Assembly (NCBI RefSeq): GCF_004346165.1
Contig: NZ_SLZZ01000022.1
Coordinates: forward strand, 1-57,117
Length of the DNA: 57,117 bases
Direction: 5' to 3'
Source of the DNA: Muricomes intestini
GTDB taxonomy: Bacteria > Bacillota > Clostridia > Lachnospirales > Lachnospiraceae
The stretch's first letter is position 1, and the number at the start of each line of letters is the position of its first letter. A program made the translations under genes and the position numbers. The notes under the pieces are model-generated. The model was not told where the DNA came from. It searched no databases and saw only the letters and a list, made by a program, of their open reading frames with translations. This document shows positions 53,550-57,117 of this stretch, piece after piece.

Positions 53550-53574
53550 ATATTATTTATGGAGGATTATACAT

Positions 53575-54189
53575 ATGAAATTATATCTTGTACGTCATGG
53601 AGAGACAGCGTGGAATAAGGCAGGCAGGGTTCAGGGGCATTCTGATATCCCTCTGAATGTGAATGGAGTATATTTGGCAGAAGAAACGGCAAGGGGACTA
53701 AAGAATACTACTTTTGATCTTGCATATACAAGTCCGCTGGTCAGGGCGAAGGAAACTGCGGAAATTATACTAGAGGGTCGAAATGTACCCATATATGAAG
53801 AACCGGAAATCCTAGAAATGGGATTTGGGGCTGCAGAAGGTTTGCACTGCCGCGGGGAAAACCAGGAACCGGGAAGTGATGAGTTCAACAAGCTTTTTAC
53901 GGATCCGGTGCATTATAAAGTTCCAGAAGGCGGGGAATCTATTTTGCAGCTGTCAGACAGAGTTAAGAGATTTTTGAAAGCGTTATATGAAAATCAGAAA
54001 TTGGTGAATAAGTCAATACTGATCACTTCACATGGCGCGGCACTTACAGCAATGCTGAATTTAATAAAAGGGAAAAAGAAGATTGCAGAATTCTGGGAAG
54101 ATGGGATTCCTAAGAATTGTGCGGTGACAAAAGTTGATGTAAGAAATGGAAAATCTGAAATAATTTATGAAGGAAAAATTTATTATTAG
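53575..54189 (+). CDS. Histidine phosphatase family protein (phosphoglycerate mutase-like)
   Basis: A 204-residue protein. The 'LVRHGETAWNKAGRVQGHSDIPLN' motif carries the phospho-accepting His, 'YTSPLVRAKETAEIIL' the second Arg, and 'VPEGGES' and 'LITSHGAALTAML' the second catalytic His. Small members of this family dephosphorylate sugars, phosphoglycerate or nucleotides; the specific substrate is unclear. ATG 53575 has GGAGG nine bases upstream. The frame is open for 168 bases upstream through repeat A3, giving a false 56-residue extension if annotated from 53407. Confidence 0.9.
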   Translation: MKLYLVRHGETAWNKAGRVQGHSDIPLNVNGVYLAEETARGLKNTTFDLAYTSPLVRAKETAEIILEGRNVPIYEEPEILEMGFGAAEGLHCRGENQEPGSDEFNKLFTDPVHYKVPEGGESILQLSDRVKRFLKALYENQKLVNKSILITSHGAALTAMLNLIKGKKKIAEFWEDGIPKNCAVTKVDVRNGKSEIIYEGKIYY

Positions 54190-54218
54190 AGCATTAATTT
54201 GCAGGAAGGAGATGAGAT

Positions 54219-55559
54219 ATGGGATTTTCGCTGGATGTTAGCGTGCCGGTTTTTACGGTGTTTTTTCAGGGACTGCTGAGCTTCTTTTCCCCCTGCGTAC
54301 TTCCACTTATTCCGCTCTATATTGGTTATTTGTCGGGAGGTACAAGAACAAAAGGAGAGGATGGGAAAGTTCATTATAACAGGAAAAAGGTTATAGTTAA
54401 CACTTTATTTTTTGTCATAGGAATCAGTTTTACCTTTTTTGTCCTGGGACTTGGCGCATCTGCACTGGGGGCTGCCTTTAAAGGAAATCAGGTATTATTT
54501 GCAAGAATTGGAGGAATTCTGGTCATTGCCTTTGGCCTGTATCAGCTGGGAGTATTTGGAACCTCCAAAGTTCTTGGCGGTGAACACAGACTGCCTTTTA
54601 AGCTGGAAGGTCTTGCCATGTCACCTTGGACTGCATTAATTATGGGAGTCACTTTCAGCTTTGCGTGGACACCTTGCGTTGGGCCGGCACTGTCCAGTGT
54701 TCTTTTAATGTCTGCTTCGGCGAACACAAAGGCACTTGGATTTATTTTGATTGGAGTCTACACCTTGGGATTCATCCTGCCGTTTTTGGCTGTCGGAGTG
54801 TTTAGTACAACATTACTGGATCTGTTTAAGAGACACAGCAATGTTGTGAAGTACACTGTAAAGGCGGGAGGAGTACTCATGATACTAATAGGTGTTATGA
54901 TGTTTACCGGGAAAATGAATGCCGTTACAGGATATTTGTCGGGTATACAGACGTCACAGGAGCCGCAGAAAGCTCAGGGAGAAAAGAAATCCCGTGAAGA
55001 CGATTCAGAAGATAATTCACAGGAAAGCGGTTCACAGGAAGAGGCAACAGAGAAAGGTACATCCGGGGAGGAAGACGGAAAGTCGGAAGAGCACGATGAT
55101 GAGTCCGCCGGACTCAAAGATGCTGTTGATTTTGAATTAAGAGATCAATTTGGTGAGGTGCATAAGCTTTCTGGTTATAAGGGGAAAACGGTGTTCATGA
55201 ATTTCTGGGCAACCTGGTGTCCACCCTGCCGTGCAGAGATGTCGGACATCCAGAAATTATATGAGTCCTATCAAAGTGAGGAAGCCCCGGAAGTTGTTAT
55301 TCTTGGAATTGCAGCACCGGGATATGGGCAGGAACAGGATGAAGAAGGAGTACAAAAATTTCTGCAGGAGAATGGTTATACATACCCTGTTCTAATGGAC
55401 ACCGGCGGCAGCCTGTTTGATCAGTACAGCATATATTCCTACCCAACTACTTTTATGATTACCGGGGACGGAAAAGTATTTGGATATGTCAGCGGTCAGC
55501 TGACGGGTGACATGATGAAAAATATCATAGAGCAGACGATTGAGGGCAAGAGAAATTGA
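54219..55559 (+). CDS. CcdA-type membrane thiol transporter fused to TlpA-like thioredoxin
   Basis: A 446-residue fusion. Residues 1-235 form the CcdA/DsbD membrane part of six helices, with its redox cysteines in 'FFSPCVLPLIPLYIG' and 'FAWTPCVGPALSSVLL'. An acidic Ser/Glu/Asp-rich linker occupies about 240-300. Residues 305-446 are an extracytoplasmic thioredoxin-like (TlpA/ResA) domain with active site Cys334-Pro-Pro-Cys337 ('FWATWCPPCRAEM') and the cis-Pro in 'YSYPTTFMI'. It should carry electrons from cytoplasmic thioredoxin to proteins outside the membrane. Confidence 0.93.
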   Translation: MGFSLDVSVPVFTVFFQGLLSFFSPCVLPLIPLYIGYLSGGTRTKGEDGKVHYNRKKVIVNTLFFVIGISFTFFVLGLGASALGAAFKGNQVLFARIGGILVIAFGLYQLGVFGTSKVLGGEHRLPFKLEGLAMSPWTALIMGVTFSFAWTPCVGPALSSVLLMSASANTKALGFILIGVYTLGFILPFLAVGVFSTTLLDLFKRHSNVVKYTVKAGGVLMILIGVMMFTGKMNAVTGYLSGIQTSQEPQKAQGEKKSREDDSEDNSQESGSQEEATEKGTSGEEDGKSEEHDDESAGLKDAVDFELRDQFGEVHKLSGYKGKTVFMNFWATWCPPCRAEMSDIQKLYESYQSEEAPEVVILGIAAPGYGQEQDEEGVQKFLQENGYTYPVLMDTGGSLFDQYSIYSYPTTFMITGDGKVFGYVSGQLTGDMMKNIIEQTIEGKRN

Positions 55560-55765
55560 TGAAATTGTGCTTCAGAGTAAAATAGAGCCGGGCAAAATGG
55601 ATACGTTTGCTGATCGAGGTAGGCAGGCCATAGTATAAATAATTCAATGCATTTCCTGAAATATCTGAAAACATATAAATTTTAATGAAAGTTTCGCTAA
55701 GAAGTGTTAGAATGGACATATAGATAGTGATTTGGAAACAGACAGTAGAATAGGAGGTATTTTGA

Positions 55766-56653
55766 ATGAATGAAATGCAGTTGAAAAGGATGCATGAAGG
55801 AAAAGGGTTTATTGCAGCTCTGGATCAAAGCGGTGGCAGCACGCCTAAGGCTCTGAAGCTTTATGGCATTGATGAGTCACGGTATCATAATGATGAAGAA
55901 ATGTTTGAACTTGTACATAAGATGCGAACAAGAATTATTACGAGCAAAGCCTTTACGTCTGAACACATATTAGCAGCTATCTTGTTTGAAAATACGATGG
56001 ACAGGAAGATGGATGGTAAATATACGGCAGATTACCTTCTGGAGGAAAAGGGAATTCTTCCTATTCTGAAGGTAGATAAAGGTCTTGCCCCGGAGGAGGA
56101 AGGAGTACAGGTCATGAAACCAATGCCTGACCTTGGCACCCTTTTGGAACATGCTGTCGAGAGGCATATTTTCGGGACAAAAATGCGCTCAGTTATTAAA
56201 CTGGCAAATAAAAACGGAATCCGGGAGGTTGTAGACCAGCAGTTTGGAATTGGTATTCAGATTGCCAAAAAGGGTCTGGTTCCCATATTAGAGCCGGAGG
56301 TTGACATTTACAGTCCTGAAAAGGAAAGGGCTGAGAGAATTTTGAAAGAAGAATTGTTAACTCATTTGGATAAGATTCCTTCAGATACCAGGCTGATGTT
56401 TAAGTTGTCTCTGCCTACGAAAGATGGTTTCTACTCTGATCTGCTGGAAGATTCGAGAGTAGTGAGAGTTGTAGCGCTTTCCGGAGGTTACAGCCGGGAT
56501 GAGGCAAATACTCTGCTTGCAAAGAACCCAGGGGTTGTGGCAAGTTTCTCACGTGCCCTTACTCAGGGACTCGGTGATAGTCAGACCCAGGAAGAATTTG
56601 ATAGGACACTGGCTGGGTCAATCCGGGGAATTTATAGTGCTTCCATAAGATAA
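55766..56653 (+). CDS. Fructose-bisphosphate aldolase class I
   Basis: A 295-residue Schiff-base aldolase of the bacterial class I type: 'GKGFIAALDQSGGSTPKAL' near the N-terminus, 'ILPILKVDKGL', 'EPEVDI' and 'RLMFKLSLPT', the last including the Schiff-base lysine. 'VALSGGYSRDEAN' binds phosphate and the C-terminus 'GSIRGIYSASIR' is typical. It cleaves fructose 1,6-bisphosphate to triose phosphates in glycolysis or gluconeogenesis. AGGAGG lies seven to eight bases before the ATG. It is a single-gene unit ended by a strong terminator. Confidence 0.93.
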   Translation: MNEMQLKRMHEGKGFIAALDQSGGSTPKALKLYGIDESRYHNDEEMFELVHKMRTRIITSKAFTSEHILAAILFENTMDRKMDGKYTADYLLEEKGILPILKVDKGLAPEEEGVQVMKPMPDLGTLLEHAVERHIFGTKMRSVIKLANKNGIREVVDQQFGIGIQIAKKGLVPILEPEVDIYSPEKERAERILKEELLTHLDKIPSDTRLMFKLSLPTKDGFYSDLLEDSRVVRVVALSGGYSRDEANTLLAKNPGVVASFSRALTQGLGDSQTQEEFDRTLAGSIRGIYSASIR

Positions 56654-56722
56654 AGGTAACTATTTAGAATCAAGCTCAAAAATCTACGGTTTTCTTGTTA
56701 TTTGGAGCGTATTGGTCAGCAG

Positions 56723-56762
56723 TGGATGGTGAGCCTTTTGACATGGCTCACCATCCATTTTA
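56723..56762 (+). terminator. Strong terminator after the aldolase gene
   Basis: A perfect 13-bp stem TGGATGGTGAGCC / GGCTCACCATCCA with a 9-base loop is followed by TTTATAATATT. Confidence 0.85.
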
Positions 56763-56787
56763 TAATATTCGCTGCAATTGTACAAAT

Positions 56788-56991
56788 AGTAACAGTTCAG
56801 CCATCAGCTCGATTCCACCCCAAGGGTACCGTCCTTGTTAAACAACCACACTACGGTTGCTAACCAAGGACATGTGCTGCGCTTCATCTCGCTGCGGCAG
56901 AGCGCCATATGAATTTTCGGCAGCATATGCATACGAAAGCAAGCTTTCTCCTGCATATGCTGTCGAAAATTTGCATGGCTGAACTGTTACT
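56788..56991. repeat. Family B structured repeat, copy B3 with 17-bp terminal inverted repeats
   Basis: Bounded by AGTAACAGTTCAGCCAT (56788-56804) and its exact complement (56975-56991). The core from about 56816 to 56906 matches B1/B2 closely, including the GTCCTTG...CAAGGAC hairpin. The inner arm pair, 56912-56931 with 56952-56971 (19 of 20 positions complementary, plus one G-T), surrounds GAAAGC-AAGCTTTC and shares no sequence with the arms of B1/B2, though it occupies the same place. Confidence 0.85.
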
Positions 56992-57005
56992 ACAAAAAAA
57001 ATGAT

Positions 57006-57117
57006 GTGGGGGTCAAAAGGTATTTTGACCCCTGATACCTACGGATTGCTCCGCACTTTGTGCTCCCGCAATCCTAAAAACATTCGAAATCCGCCCTGCT
57101 CGGGCTACTTTCTCATG
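57006..57117. repeat. Family A repeat, copy A4, cut by window end
   Basis: Begins with the GGGGTCAAAA / TTTTGACCCC hairpin (57009-57032), then the GATACC block with GGATTGC / GCAATCC stem, GCCC/GGGC hairpin and CTTTCTCATG, identical in order to A1. It continues past the window. It starts only 15 bases after the end of B3. Confidence 0.85.

Noticed and set aside
1-57117. tRNA genes, rRNA genes, T-box or common riboswitches
   Set aside because: Reading the gaps gave no cloverleaf with TTCGA-type loop, no rRNA segments and no T-box or known riboswitch core; absence cannot be proven without a covariance-model search.

Overview
This window looks like chromosomal DNA of a low-to-mid GC, anaerobic Firmicute, most likely of the family Lachnospiraceae. 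The evidence is: strong AGGAGG-type ribosome sites with frequent GTG/TTG starts; anaerobe enzymes (hybrid cluster protein, FprA-type flavodiiron protein, an iron-sulfur old-yellow-enzyme oxidoreductase); protein families I associate with that group (DUF5716/DUF5717, DUF3048, DUF5662, a double P-II next to DUF1538); and purine, ThrE, LuxS and GltX genes of clostridial type. I cannot name the genus. No tRNA, rRNA, CRISPR array, phage or intact transposase was found.

Layout. 1-1703: an AT-rich edge with a truncated DUF4097-like gene coupled to a condensation-fold acyltransferase. 2011-7020: two flavin enzymes, a RecG/AlbA-like regulator, a DUF3048 lipoprotein and an SDR oxidoreductase. 7104-8315: flavodiiron protein (minus strand). 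8489-12770: a complete lantibiotic-immunity type ABC transporter (LanF-E-G like) with its own response regulator and kinase, but no peptide gene. 12958-16885: DUF1538 membrane protein, overlapping double P-II, then hydroxylamine reductase behind a perfect palindrome. 17010-20941: MoxR / DUF58-like / transglutaminase operon, in which the DUF58 protein seems to lack an internal segment. 21030-23103 (minus): UbiB-like kinase with a phasin-like partner. 23613-26467: oxidoreductase and a divergent TetR regulator with an inverted-repeat operator. 26489-28424: acetyltransferase, cupin, and a CobD/HisC-like aminotransferase (minus).

28548-33896 is a three-gene operon of uncharacterised large proteins: a helical-repeat scaffold with N-terminal beta domains, a degenerate actin/Hsp70-like protein, and a TPR-like protein. 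34104-36327 is a polar amino acid ABC transporter; 36492-40187 is purC-purF-purB; 40291-42822 is LemA plus DUF2207; 43047-44246 is a secreted BspA-like protein; 44353-45560 is a split ThrE exporter; then come gltX, a UvrD-like helicase and a convergent DUF1292 gene. 49478-52781 is a co-directional trio: an orphan sugar-binding lipoprotein, a GlgX-like protein that has lost all three catalytic acids, and a DUF5662 protein. luxS converges on it. The window ends with a histidine phosphatase, a CcdA-TlpA fusion and a class I aldolase.

Two families of non-coding, hairpin-rich dispersed repeats run through the window. Family A has five copies (about 5872, 25749, 42931, 53395 and 57006). Family B has three (two in tandem at 23145-23523, one at 56788-56991). 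A duplicated small hairpin (C) lies at the end of purF. Family A copies run in frame into downstream genes and create false N-terminal extensions. Family B keeps a conserved core and the same pairing layout, while its stem sequences differ completely between copies. With the 28.5-33.9 kb operon, the DUF1538/P-II pair and the dead GlgX-like protein, these are the parts most worth a second look.
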